A program made the position numbers and the translations under genes. DNA of 64,000 nucleotides from Alkalihalobacillus sp. TS-13 (GTDB taxonomy: Bacteria > Bacillota > Bacilli > Bacillales > Fictibacillaceae), in contig NZ_JAHKSI010000003.1 of the NCBI RefSeq assembly GCF_019720915.1, positions 186,001 through 250,000 on the forward strand, written 5' to 3'. The notes beneath the pieces were generated by a model. That model was given only the letters and a program-made list of their open reading frames with translations, searched no databases and had not been told where the DNA came from. The number at the start of each line of letters is the position of its first letter. Position 1 is the first letter of the stretch. Below, piece by piece: positions 25,160-32,973 of this stretch.

Positions 25160-25254
25160 CGTTTCTATATATTATGGCGACTCTCATTTTAGGTACTTGG
25201 GGTGTCATGGCATTTATTTTATTCAAAACAAATCTATTGGATGACAAAGAGTGA
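25156..25254 (+). CDS. 32-residue membrane peptide, probable symporter accessory subunit
   Basis: ATG at 25156 overlaps the preceding TGA as ATGA; TGA ends it at 25254. The product MTFLYIMATLILGTWG... is one transmembrane helix followed by a short charged tail (NLLDDKE). It lies 12 nt before the sodium:solute symporter gene. Small one-helix proteins of this shape are found next to SSS symporters in Bacillota and are named symporter small accessory proteins. The translational overlap and position support that role here. Confidence 0.75.
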   Translation: MTFLYIMATLILGTWGVMAFILFKTNLLDDKE

Positions 25255-25266
25255 GGTGTGTAGGGT

Positions 25267-26763
25267 ATGGAAAATTCTATTGTAATGTACTCCTGGATTC
25301 TGATGTCTGTCTTTTTACTCGGCATGGTCCTTTTCGGATATTTTGGCATGAAGAAAACGAAAAACTCGGATGACTTTGCGACTGCCCGTTCGAGTTATGG
25401 CCCATTGACGGTCGCGCTTGTAATTGCTGCCGGTGTTTCGAGTGGGTCCACATTTATGGGGATGCCGGGACTTGCTTATGATCTAGGAACACCAAGTCTT
25501 TGGTACCCACTTTTATATCCGATTGCAACGGTGTTCGGGATGTTGTTTGTTGCAAAAGCGATCAAACGTTATGGGGATGAATTTGGAACACGTACAATCC
25601 CTGAGTTTTTAGGAGATCGATTTAATAGTGAATTTTTGCGGATTGTATTGACAATCATTTCAATTCTATTGATTTTTTATGTCGTATCCCAGTTTGTTGC
25701 AGCTGCAACGATGTTCCAGACAATGATGGGTGTAAAATATGAAGTTGGCCTTTTCATCACGGGTATCGTCCTTGCCGTATATGTATTCATGGGCGGGTCA
25801 CACTCGGATATCATGACTGATGCAGTGCAAGGATTTTTAATGGTGATAACGGCAATTGTCGTTTTAGGATGTTTCCTGTTTAGTGTCGGTGTTGAGGGGA
25901 ACTTCAACGATATGGTCCAGCTTATTAAAGAGCGTAATCCTACTGGAGCGTTTGATCAGCTCTTTTTACCAGGGGATAAAACGTATGGAGCTTTTTGGCT
26001 TGTAGCGCTCCTATTTGTAGCCCACTTGCCATTCAGTGTCCTACCTCACCTTGGGAATAAATTCATGGCGGTCCGCTCGAACAAAGAAATGAAGAAGCTT
26101 ATCATGTGGTGCACGATTTTCGCAACAATCTTGCCATTGATGGGGCTTGGTGGAATGTTAGGTATTGCTGTTATAGATCCTGGGGCAAATATTGCACCAG
26201 ACCAAATCATCCCGGTACTCTTCAGTGAGATTTTCCCGCCGTTTGTAGCTGCATTTTTTGCGGTTGCAGTCTTATCTGCGGTCATGTCCACATCAGATGG
26301 TTTGATTGTTTCGTTGACCCAATTACTGGCTAATGACTTATACCGTAAGACGATAGTCCCCCGTATCAACATTTCGAAAGAAAAAGCTGAAAGGAACGAG
26401 TTGTTGATCAGCCGATATTCAACTTTCTTAGTGATCGCCGCAGGTATTTTGTTCGCTTGGTCACCGCCTAAATTCTTATCTGTATTCATGTGGATTGGAA
26501 TCGGTGGAATTGTATCTGCAACTGCAGGGCCGCTGATCGTAGGAGCACTCTGGAAACGTGCTACAAAGAAAGGGGCAATCTTTTCATTGCTGGCAGGTAC
26601 GTTGACTTATTGGTTCGTTTATTTGCCATTCGGACTTAACTTTACAAACCCATTCGGTGCAGCAGGGCTTGGAGTTCTTGTCGGAATGATTACCATGTTT
26701 GCATATACGAAACTAGCAACACCTGTGGTTTCAGAAGAAAATGATGAGCGGCTTACTGGATAA
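25267..26763 (+). CDS. Sodium:solute symporter (SSS family)
   Basis: A 498-residue transporter with about 13 membrane spans. It carries the LeuT-fold SSS signatures: VALVIAAGVSSGSTFMGMPGLAYD (TM2 region, Na+ site) near residue 55, GGSHSDIMTDAVQGFLM near 178, and FFAVAVLSAVMSTSDGLIVSLTQLLANDLYRK near 340, whose Ser/Thr residues typically line the Na2 site. RBS GAGGTG lies upstream. Imports the operon's substrate with Na+; given the downstream tartrate-dehydrogenase-like enzyme, a hydroxy-acid or related organic acid is plausible but not shown. Confidence 0.9.
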   Translation: MENSIVMYSWILMSVFLLGMVLFGYFGMKKTKNSDDFATARSSYGPLTVALVIAAGVSSGSTFMGMPGLAYDLGTPSLWYPLLYPIATVFGMLFVAKAIKRYGDEFGTRTIPEFLGDRFNSEFLRIVLTIISILLIFYVVSQFVAAATMFQTMMGVKYEVGLFITGIVLAVYVFMGGSHSDIMTDAVQGFLMVITAIVVLGCFLFSVGVEGNFNDMVQLIKERNPTGAFDQLFLPGDKTYGAFWLVALLFVAHLPFSVLPHLGNKFMAVRSNKEMKKLIMWCTIFATILPLMGLGGMLGIAVIDPGANIAPDQIIPVLFSEIFPPFVAAFFAVAVLSAVMSTSDGLIVSLTQLLANDLYRKTIVPRINISKEKAERNELLISRYSTFLVIAAGILFAWSPPKFLSVFMWIGIGGIVSATAGPLIVGALWKRATKKGAIFSLLAGTLTYWFVYLPFGLNFTNPFGAAGLGVLVGMITMFAYTKLATPVVSEENDERLTG

Positions 26764-26796
26764 ATAGATTTAGATAATAAATTTGGAGGAGATACC

Positions 26797-27972
26797 ATGC
26801 ATTCATTCGTTTCACCCCTGACATTGATAACAGGAGAAGGATCTGTCAAGAACGTAACTGAGATCGTTCATAAGTTTAAAGCCCAAAAAGTGATGATTTT
26901 TGCAGATCCTGTCGTTGTTGAGGTAGGACTTTCTCAAGGGGTTGAAGAAGTACTGGAAAGAGAAGGTGTAGAGTACTCCCTTTATACTGAAATCCAACCA
27001 GAACCACCTTTAAATGTGGGGGATAATGCAGTAAATGCGGTACGTGAATTTGGTGCAGACCTTGTCATCGGGATCGGTGGCGGAAGTTGTCTCGATATCA
27101 CAAAAGCGGCTTCTGTACTTGCAAAAAATGGAGGGACTGTTAAGGAGTATTTGAATTTAACAGGTACGAAAACATTAAGTGACCGTGGATTACCTAAAGT
27201 ATTGATCCCTACGACTGCCGGTACTGGAGCAGAAATTACCGATATCGCTGTATTCTCATTAGAAGATACGAAAGATGTAATTACACATGAGTTTTTACTT
27301 GCAGATGTCGCGATTATCGATCCTGAGTTGACCTATACGTTACCATCAAGGGTGACTGCTTCAAGCGGGGTTGATGCATTGACACACGCAATTGAAGCTT
27401 ATGTCTCAGTAAACGCGACAGACCTTACAGATGCGCTCTCGCTTGAAGCGATTCGGAAAATAACGAAAAACCTCCGAACTGCAGTATGGCATGGCTCTAA
27501 TAAAGAAGCCCGGCGGGAAATGGCCTGGGGAAGCATGATCGCAGGGTTAAGCTTTTATAATGCTGGAGTAGCAGGGGTTCATGCATTGGCATACCCGCTC
27601 GGTGGTTTGTTCAAAATTCCGCATGGTGAATCTAATGCGGTTTTACTACCTTATGTTTTCGATTATATTTGGCCAGCATGTTTACCCAAAATGAAAGTGT
27701 TGGCTCATGAGTTCGGTCTACCGACGAAAGAAAAAAGTGATCGGGAGTTAGCGGTTTCTGTAGTAAAAGCGTTGCAAGATCTAGTAAAAGATGTTGGGCT
27801 TCCAACGACACTTAAAGAATACGGTATCAAAGAGAGTGATTTAGATACACTTGCGAAAAATGGAATCGAGCAGAAACGCCTTCTTGTAAGAAGTCCGAAA
27901 AAATACACGTTAGAAGCGACAAGAGATGTTTATAGAGCAGCCTTTAAGGGTGAGCTTAAGCTTGGTCAGTAA
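26797..27972 (+). CDS. Iron-containing alcohol dehydrogenase (group III)
   Basis: A 391-residue NAD(P)-dependent alcohol dehydrogenase. The N-terminal dinucleotide domain shows ADLVIGIGGGSCLDITKA near residue 90 and PTTAGTGAEITDIAVF near 140. The metal-binding domain has IIDPELTYTLP, SGVDALTHAIEAY (near residue 195) and HALAYPLGGLFKIPHGESNA (near residue 268), providing the Asp and three His ligands. RBS GGAGGAG. With the upstream ALDH it could take an alcohol through aldehyde to acid, or reduce an aldehyde made in the pathway. Confidence 0.92.
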   Translation: MHSFVSPLTLITGEGSVKNVTEIVHKFKAQKVMIFADPVVVEVGLSQGVEEVLEREGVEYSLYTEIQPEPPLNVGDNAVNAVREFGADLVIGIGGGSCLDITKAASVLAKNGGTVKEYLNLTGTKTLSDRGLPKVLIPTTAGTGAEITDIAVFSLEDTKDVITHEFLLADVAIIDPELTYTLPSRVTASSGVDALTHAIEAYVSVNATDLTDALSLEAIRKITKNLRTAVWHGSNKEARREMAWGSMIAGLSFYNAGVAGVHALAYPLGGLFKIPHGESNAVLLPYVFDYIWPACLPKMKVLAHEFGLPTKEKSDRELAVSVVKALQDLVKDVGLPTTLKEYGIKESDLDTLAKNGIEQKRLLVRSPKKYTLEATRDVYRAAFKGELKLGQ

Positions 27973-27982
27973 TTTTTTATGT

Positions 27983-28012
27983 TGAGGCCCCTATTTTTGG
28001 GGTTTCTTTATT
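27983..28012 (+). terminator. Weak terminator within the catabolic operon
   Basis: GGCCCC/GGGG stem with loop TATTTTT and tail TTTCTTTATTT between the alcohol dehydrogenase and the tartrate dehydrogenase-like gene. It could give lower expression of the last gene. Confidence 0.55.
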
Positions 28013-28030
28013 TACATAGGAGGGCTTGTG

Positions 28031-29089
28031 ATGAAAACGTATGAGATCGGCGTTGTTCCGGGCGATGGGATCGGGACTGAGGTCATGCCTGGAACGTTAG
28101 ACGTATTGGATACATTGGCTGAGGTGCACGGTGGCTTCAAATTCAAATACAGCCATTATCCATGGAGCTGTGAATATTATCTCGAACATGGTGAGATGAT
28201 GCCTGAGGACGGATTGGAACGATTGTCACAGCATAATGCGGTTTTCCTAGGTGCTGTCGGGAATCCGAAGCTGGTTCCGGATCATGTGTCGCTTTGGGGT
28301 CTTTTGATCAAAGTACGGCGGGAATTCGAGCAAGTGATCAATGTCAGACCAGCCAAACAATTACCTGGCATTGAGTCTCCTCTTAAGAATCCGGACGGTT
28401 TTGATTTTGTTATTGTCCGGGAGAACAGTGAAGGGGAATACAGTGAGGTTGGCGGTACGATTCACCGTGGTGAAGATGAAATTGCGATCCAGAATAATAT
28501 CTTTACGAAAAAAGGGACGGAGCGTGTGTTGCGGTTTGCGTTCGAGCTGGCGAAACAGCGGCGAGGAAAGCTCACGAGTGCGACGAAGTCCAATGGAATC
28601 GTACATTCTATGCCATTCTGGGACAGGACTGTAAAAGAGGTGGCAGAGAATTATCCTGATATTGAGATGGAATCCTCACATATCGATGCTTTATCAGCTT
28701 TTTTTGTTACGAAGCCAGCGTCTTTTGATGTGATTGCCGCAAGCAATCTGTTTGGGGATATCCTTAGTGATATCGGTGCTGCAATAATGGGAAGCATTGG
28801 TGTTGCACCAGCAGCGAACATCAACTTGAACGGAAAATATCCATCTATGTTCGAACCTGTACATGGATCGGCTCCGGATATCGTAGGGAAAGGAATCGCA
28901 AATCCGATCGGGCAAATCTGGACCGGAAAAATGATGCTAGAGCATTTGGGTGAGAAAAAAGCAGCGAATTATCTTTTGAAGGCTGTGGAAGACGTTCTGG
29001 CAGATGGTATCAAAACCCCGGATTTGAAAGGGAATGCGACAACTACCGATGTCATCAGCGAAATCAAAACGCGTATAACTGGATTGTAA
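28031..29089 (+). CDS. Tartrate dehydrogenase/isopropylmalate dehydrogenase-family decarboxylating enzyme
   Basis: A 352-residue member of the isocitrate/isopropylmalate dehydrogenase family. It starts IGVVPGDGIGTEVMPGTLDV. LWGLLIKVRREFEQVINVRP near residue 98 has the substrate-binding Arg residues. FVIVRENSEGEYSEVGG near 133 is the tartrate dehydrogenase (TtuC/YcsA) form. The catalytic Lys lies in SATKSNGIVH (near 190) and metal Asp residues in SSHIDALSAFF and NLFGDILSDIGA. GSAPDIVGKGIANP is the NAD loop. Such enzymes oxidise and often decarboxylate D-malate, tartrate or related 2-hydroxy acids. Start at 28031, RBS AGGAGG. Confidence 0.88.
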   Translation: MKTYEIGVVPGDGIGTEVMPGTLDVLDTLAEVHGGFKFKYSHYPWSCEYYLEHGEMMPEDGLERLSQHNAVFLGAVGNPKLVPDHVSLWGLLIKVRREFEQVINVRPAKQLPGIESPLKNPDGFDFVIVRENSEGEYSEVGGTIHRGEDEIAIQNNIFTKKGTERVLRFAFELAKQRRGKLTSATKSNGIVHSMPFWDRTVKEVAENYPDIEMESSHIDALSAFFVTKPASFDVIAASNLFGDILSDIGAAIMGSIGVAPAANINLNGKYPSMFEPVHGSAPDIVGKGIANPIGQIWTGKMMLEHLGEKKAANYLLKAVEDVLADGIKTPDLKGNATTTDVISEIKTRITGL

Positions 29090-29093
29090 AATG

Positions 29094-29127
29094 TGAGAGG
29101 GTGGTCATAGGCCGTCCTCTTTTTGAT
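29094..29127 (+). terminator. Terminator at end of the catabolic operon
   Basis: AGAGG..GG.C pairs with G.CC..CCTCT around a short loop and is followed by TTTTTG. Confidence 0.65.
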
Positions 29128-29219
29128 GGAGAGGCTGTGTCGAAAAAAGAAAGCAGACTATAGTCGTTCTCCAGACGATATTTGTCAGATCAAGCTTGTC
29201 CAAATCCTGTGCTATCATC

Positions 29220-29290
29220 CAGTTCGGTGCCTGGCACCGAAACGGATTCCTTGTGGCAGAAGGAGTTTCAAATGGTGCCAGGCACCGGCT
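29220..29290. repeat. 48-nt repeat pair with GGTGCC[A/T]GGCACC palindrome
   Basis: GGTGCCTGGCACC at 29226-29238 and GGTGCCAGGCACC at 29274-29286 are 48 nt apart. The spacer contains AGAAGGAGTTTCA, matching the spacer of the other copies. Confidence 0.8.
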
Positions 29291-29321
29291 GAAAGAATGG
29301 CTGAAGACACCGCCTAATAGG

Positions 29322-30020
29322 TTAGTAGTTCCACCTGTAGTGTCCGGCGATCGGTGTTCTGAAGGAAGAGAGCTTTACTTCAGCTGCAAAAGGTTGATTG
29401 TTGTGAATGACATAAGGGGTGCCGTCTTTGGCACGTTTGTCGGAAATGATGGCGACATGGTGGAAACCGTCCAGGAATAAGACGATATCACCCGGCTGCC
29501 ACTGCTTCAAGTTCTCAATATCACCAGGTATCAGTTCGGTCGTCAACGCTTCTGCAAAGCGTTCGAAGTAGACGAATTGATTCGGTACCCTTCGAAAATC
29601 GATATTCGGGTCTGGGACGTTATTCACCCTTGGATATAGATCTGTATGTTCAGCAATATCTTTGTCCATCAGTTCTTTTAATGGGATACCCGCACCGACT
29701 AACCCACGCCAAATCACATCAGTACACACACCTTCATCCTCCGGCGGATAACCGCCTGCATAATACGCACTTTTATATTTCGTACGCTGTTCAACTTCTT
29801 TCCGGGCAGCATTCACGATATCGATCGGATCTTCTACGCCATTGTTATTTGCATCCACTGCGGAATGATTTTGCGGTACAACAAGCGTTTTAGAAAAAGG
29901 ATGATCGAAATGTACACCGAGAGAATCTAGAATAATTCCGCCCCTGAAAAAGAGAGCGAAAGAAAGAATGCCAATGATTATAATTCCTGAAATGAGACCG
30001 ACTCTTTTTAATACCTTCAA
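29322..30020 (-). CDS. DUF1287-family secreted or membrane-anchored protein
   Basis: A 232-residue protein with an N-terminal hydrophobic anchor (ISGIIIIGILSFALFF). It shows the DUF1287 pattern: YYAGGYPPEDEGVCTDVIWR near residue 95 with the invariant Cys, DPNIDFRRVPNQFVYFER near 150, and WQPGDIVLFLDGFHHVAIIS near 190 with His. The Cys/His arrangement recalls NlpC/P60-like hydrolase folds, so a wall-directed or amidase role is possible, but no activity is established for the family as far as I know. It stands alone on the minus strand, convergent with the operon to its left. Confidence 0.8.
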   Translation of the reverse strand: MKVLKRVGLISGIIIIGILSFALFFRGGIILDSLGVHFDHPFSKTLVVPQNHSAVDANNNGVEDPIDIVNAARKEVEQRTKYKSAYYAGGYPPEDEGVCTDVIWRGLVGAGIPLKELMDKDIAEHTDLYPRVNNVPDPNIDFRRVPNQFVYFERFAEALTTELIPGDIENLKQWQPGDIVLFLDGFHHVAIISDKRAKDGTPYVIHNNQPFAAEVKLSSFRTPIAGHYRWNY

Positions 30021-30275
30021 TTATCACACCCCCTGTTTTTACATAAATATCCTTATCTAGATTATAAATCAAATTATTGTAAAAAGGAGAGTTTCCAAAC
30101 TTTTTTACATTAGTTGGATTTAAAAAGTAACTATTCTTTTTATATTGGGAAAATAGTCCCCGTATACCTCCGATTTTACCACTCATATTACTTGGTATTT
30201 CCCAATAACGGTTTCGCAGGATTTTACACATTTTGACTGAATTTGTTTATGAATACTTTTTTAGGGAGGAATAGG

Positions 30276-31481
30276 ATGAAATTCAAAAAGTTAGCTACAC
30301 TGTCACTCGCTGCGTCAATGGCACTCTTTCCAATGGTAGGGGAGGCTGCAGTCAGTGATCAGCTGGAAGCGCCAGAAAAGTCGAATGTCGTCAATGTCTC
30401 TGATGAAGCAGGAAAGTATGTAAAAGGGGAAGTCATCGTCAAGTTTAAAGACAAGGCTTCGAAATCTGCTCAAAACAGTGCGCTGAGCAAAATCGGAGTA
30501 AAAGAAGTAGCTGATGATGACGCTGTAAAATCTGACTTCAAAGTTTTAAAAGTAGGAAATGTTGAAGCGGCTGTCAAAGCGCTCGAGAAAAATCCAAATG
30601 TTGAGTACGCTGAGCCGAACTACTCTTTCAAAGTGAACTGGACACCGAATGATACGTATTATAGTGGTTATCAGTATGGACCACAAAACACAGATACACC
30701 AAGAGCCTGGGATATTGCTAGAGGAAGCAGCAATCAAGAAATCGCCGTACTTGATACAGGAGTCGATTACAACCATCCGGACTTGGACGGTAAAACGATT
30801 CGCGGATACGATTTTGTCGACAATGATTGGACACCGATGGATCTGAACGGGCATGGAACGCACGTTGCAGGAACGGCTGCTGCTGAAACGAACAATTCCC
30901 GAGGGGTAGCAGGTATGGCTCCGAACACTGACATTCTTGCAGTACGTGTTTTAGATGCAAATGGAAGCGGTTCACTTGCGGATATCGCAGATGGCATTCG
31001 TTACGCGGCTGATGCTGGAGCAGAGGTTATCAATCTATCATTAGGATGTAACTGTGATACACAAACACTTGAAGATGCGGTCAACTATGCTTGGAACAGA
31101 GGCTCTGTGATTATTGCTGCGGCTGGTAACGATGGCGTGAGCACGACTTTTGAGCCGGCTTCTTATGCGAATGTCATCGCGGTTGCTGCTGTTGACCGTT
31201 ATGACAACTTAGCATCTTTCTCTAACTATGGTTCTTGGGTAGATGTAGCGGCACCTGGTGTGGATATTGCGTCTACATATCCGAATAACGGTTATGTATA
31301 CTTATCCGGTACGTCAATGGCATCTCCACATGTTGCTGGTCTTGCAGGTTTATTGGCAGGACAAGGTCGAAGCAATTCGCAAATCCGTGCGGCGATCGAG
31401 AATACAGCTGACAATATCAACGGTACAGGTTATTATTTCGCACATGGAAGAATTAACTCTTACGATGCTGTAAGATACTAG
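30276..31481 (+). CDS. Secreted subtilisin-like serine protease (Ak.1/thermitase-like)
   Basis: A 401-residue pre-pro-protease. The start at 30276 has AGGGAGGA upstream and gives a signal peptide ending near EAAVSD. An I9 propeptide follows (YVKGEVIVKFKDK to YAEPNYSFKV, about residues 48-120). The S8 domain has catalytic Asp160 (AVLDTGVD), His193 (NGHGTHVAG), oxyanion Asn285 (AAAGND) and Ser347 (SGTSMASPH). C258 and C260 in SLGCNC match the unusual short disulfide of the Bacillus Ak.1 protease near the substrate cleft. It degrades extracellular protein. The family is often stabilised by Ca2+. Confidence 0.93.
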   Translation: MKFKKLATLSLAASMALFPMVGEAAVSDQLEAPEKSNVVNVSDEAGKYVKGEVIVKFKDKASKSAQNSALSKIGVKEVADDDAVKSDFKVLKVGNVEAAVKALEKNPNVEYAEPNYSFKVNWTPNDTYYSGYQYGPQNTDTPRAWDIARGSSNQEIAVLDTGVDYNHPDLDGKTIRGYDFVDNDWTPMDLNGHGTHVAGTAAAETNNSRGVAGMAPNTDILAVRVLDANGSGSLADIADGIRYAADAGAEVINLSLGCNCDTQTLEDAVNYAWNRGSVIIAAAGNDGVSTTFEPASYANVIAVAAVDRYDNLASFSNYGSWVDVAAPGVDIASTYPNNGYVYLSGTSMASPHVAGLAGLLAGQGRSNSQIRAAIENTADNINGTGYYFAHGRINSYDAVRY

Positions 31482-31506
31482 AATACAAGCTTAATCAATA
31501 TTTTCT

Positions 31507-31541
31507 AAAGGTCTTATCCATTACGGGTAAGGCCTTTTACT
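31507..31541 (+). terminator. Intrinsic terminator after protease
   Basis: AAAGGTCTTATCC pairs with GGGTAAGGCCTTTT around ATTAC. Confidence 0.85.
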
Positions 31542-31554
31542 TGTCTCTTTTTTT

Positions 31555-31648
31555 CCTCGGGCGATCCGCAAGGTCCTTGCTTGTTGCTCGATGCAGAGTG
31601 TTACTAGGAGCGTTTTCCCGCAGGAATATCGTAAAATTCCTTTTAAGA
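31555..31648. repeat. Degenerate remnant of the G+C-rich MITE-like element
   Basis: GGGCGATCCGCAAGG and CCCGCAGGAATATCGTAAAATTCC match the inner ends of the elements at 35566 and 42826 (GGGC..CCGC..., CCCGCAGGAGTGTCG..AATTTC). No intact TIRs were found. Confidence 0.5.
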
Positions 31649-31777
31649 TCCTCTATTAAAGTGAAAAATCCATTTATGTCTATGAAAAATTTCTATGAAT
31701 CTAGTCGATTGACCGTTACGGAATCTTCCAATCTCAATATACTAGTATTACTCCTAGTAAAAAGGAGGCTAATATTA

Positions 31778-32038
31778 ATGAGTCTTGAAAATCGTGAAAA
31801 AGAAATAAGAGCAGCAATCGATGCTGCTGTTGACGCAGCAATGGCAGCTTTGAAAGAAGGTGGGCCATCTGCTGCAGCAGTAGCGATTCGAGAAAAAGAC
31901 TTAGCAGCTGCCTTGTCTGTTGCAATTGGAGATGACCCAACGGCAACAGCGATAGCGACTGCCATCAACAACGTTTTCGAAGAATATCGATTACCGATCC
32001 GAACACTTACACCACCTCCCCCTATTCAATTTCCATAG
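31778..32038 (+). CDS. Small Ala-rich protein, 86 residues, unknown function
   Basis: ATG at 31778 follows AAAGGAGG at good distance; upstream open frame lacks an RBS. The product is highly Ala-rich in its first two thirds (AAIDAAVDAAMAALKEGG), probably helical and soluble. It ends in a Pro-rich tail (RTLTPPPPIQFP). No cysteine, signal peptide or catalytic motif. It is separated from a second small protein gene (32359) by 320 nt, and both lack recognised homologues to me. The promoter region has ACTAGTATTACTCCTAGTAAA, an imperfect inverted repeat. Confidence 0.65.
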   Translation: MSLENREKEIRAAIDAAVDAAMAALKEGGPSAAAVAIREKDLAAALSVAIGDDPTATAIATAINNVFEEYRLPIRTLTPPPPIQFP

Positions 32039-32285
32039 CCTGAGATTGACCTCGTGAAAGATTTCGTTGAATTTGCATTTCCGTTTTCTCTAGTAATCGA
32101 ATCCTATTTTCATGAAAAGAAAGGCTGGTTTTGCACCTCATCCGTTATGTAAATGAATCAATAGGATTTTTTTATTAGAGCCGGACAAGCGCTGTTTTTC
32201 CTATTGAAGACAGTGATCCTAGTTTCGGTCAAGGAAGTAATCGATGCATGAAAATTTTGCGGCACAATTGCAGTCGTAAACAGGT

Positions 32286-32322
32286 GTACAGGGTGGTTCA
32301 ATACGCGGACTACACCGTGTAC
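32286..32322. promoter_or_regulatory. Inverted repeat upstream of small Asn-rich protein gene
   Basis: GTACAGGGTG (32286-32295) and CACCGTGTAC (32313-32322) are inverted repeats with 9 of 10 pairs matching. It lies 36 nt before the small gene at 32359 and could be an operator or leader hairpin. The rest of 32039-32285 shows nothing I can identify. Confidence 0.35.
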
Positions 32323-32358
32323 GCACTAACACTTTCTATTTTTAAAGGAGGTGAAAAA

Positions 32359-32562
32359 ATGGGATTATTTAACAACAATAACAACGCTGTCATGGGTGCA
32401 CAAAATGGTAACAACAATGACGATGATCGCAAAAAGCGTGCAGTAGCATTTGCTAAAGCTAAGCGTGATAAAGCTGTCGCTTTTGCAGCAACAGGCGTAG
32501 ATATTAAGCGTCTGCTTGAAGCAATTGGTGGCGTAGAAGATGATAATGACAAAGATTGCTAA
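32359..32562 (+). CDS. Small Asn/Asp/Ala-rich protein, 67 residues, unknown function
   Basis: ATG at 32359 has a near-perfect RBS AAAGGAGGTG. The product opens MGLFNNNNNAVMGAQNGNNN, then an acidic DDD, a basic Lys/Arg/Ala helix (KKRAVAFAKAKRDKAVAFAA) and an acidic C-terminus ending in a single Cys. Low-complexity Asn runs are seen in some spore-coat and surface proteins of Bacillaceae, but there is no firm homology here. It is followed by its own terminator, so it is a monocistronic gene. Confidence 0.7.
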   Translation: MGLFNNNNNAVMGAQNGNNNDDDRKKRAVAFAKAKRDKAVAFAATGVDIKRLLEAIGGVEDDNDKDC

Positions 32563-32579
32563 TCATAGCAATAAATAAG

Positions 32580-32608
32580 AGTACCAGCAATCTGCTGGTA
32601 CTTTTTAT
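32580..32608 (+). terminator. Intrinsic terminator after small Asn-rich protein gene
   Basis: Perfect stem AGTACCAGCA/TGCTGGTACT with a 3-nt loop, followed by TTTTTATTATT. Confidence 0.9.
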
Positions 32609-32623
32609 TATTAGAAGTACATC

Positions 32624-32832
32624 GGTGCCAGGCACCATTTCAGAAGCATTGGGGGAGAAGGAGTTCACATCGGTGCCAGGCACCATTTCAGAAGCATTGG
32701 GGGAGAAGGAGTTCACATTGGTGCCAGGCACCATTTCAGAAGCATTGGGGGAGAAGGAGTTCACCCCGGTGCCAGGCACCATTCCAGAATTGTTGGGGGA
32801 GAAGGGATTCACATTGGTGCCAGGCACCGCAA
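32624..32832. repeat. Five-unit 48-bp tandem array with GGTGCCAGGCACC palindromes
   Basis: GGTGCCAGGCACC starts at 32624, 32672, 32720, 32768 and 32816, exactly 48 nt apart. The spacer is ATTTCAGAAGCATTGGGGGA followed by GAAGGAGTTCACAT, with few changes in units 1-3 and more in unit 4. Because 48 is a multiple of 3, long open frames run through on both strands, but they lack RBSs and I do not call them genes. Confidence 0.93.
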
Positions 32833-32973
32833 TGGGCACCGCAGCGGGTTATTTGGGTATTTTTTCGTGGTTTTCTTTGAAAATAATGTAAATGTTTTTT
32901 GGGATTGAAGAGGAAAACTATTTCATGTGTCGTATTATTAGTATGGATGTCCTGATTATCTATGGAGGTAAAA

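Noticed and set aside
32624-32832. CRISPR array.
   Set aside because: Repeats and spacers are both nearly identical between units, the unit is tandem and no cas genes are present.
32504-32891. Long open frames over the 48-nt repeats, on both strands (VPGTISEALGEKEFTS-like repeats).
   Set aside because: No RBS, start context or non-repeat domain; the frames follow from a repeat unit whose length is a multiple of 3.
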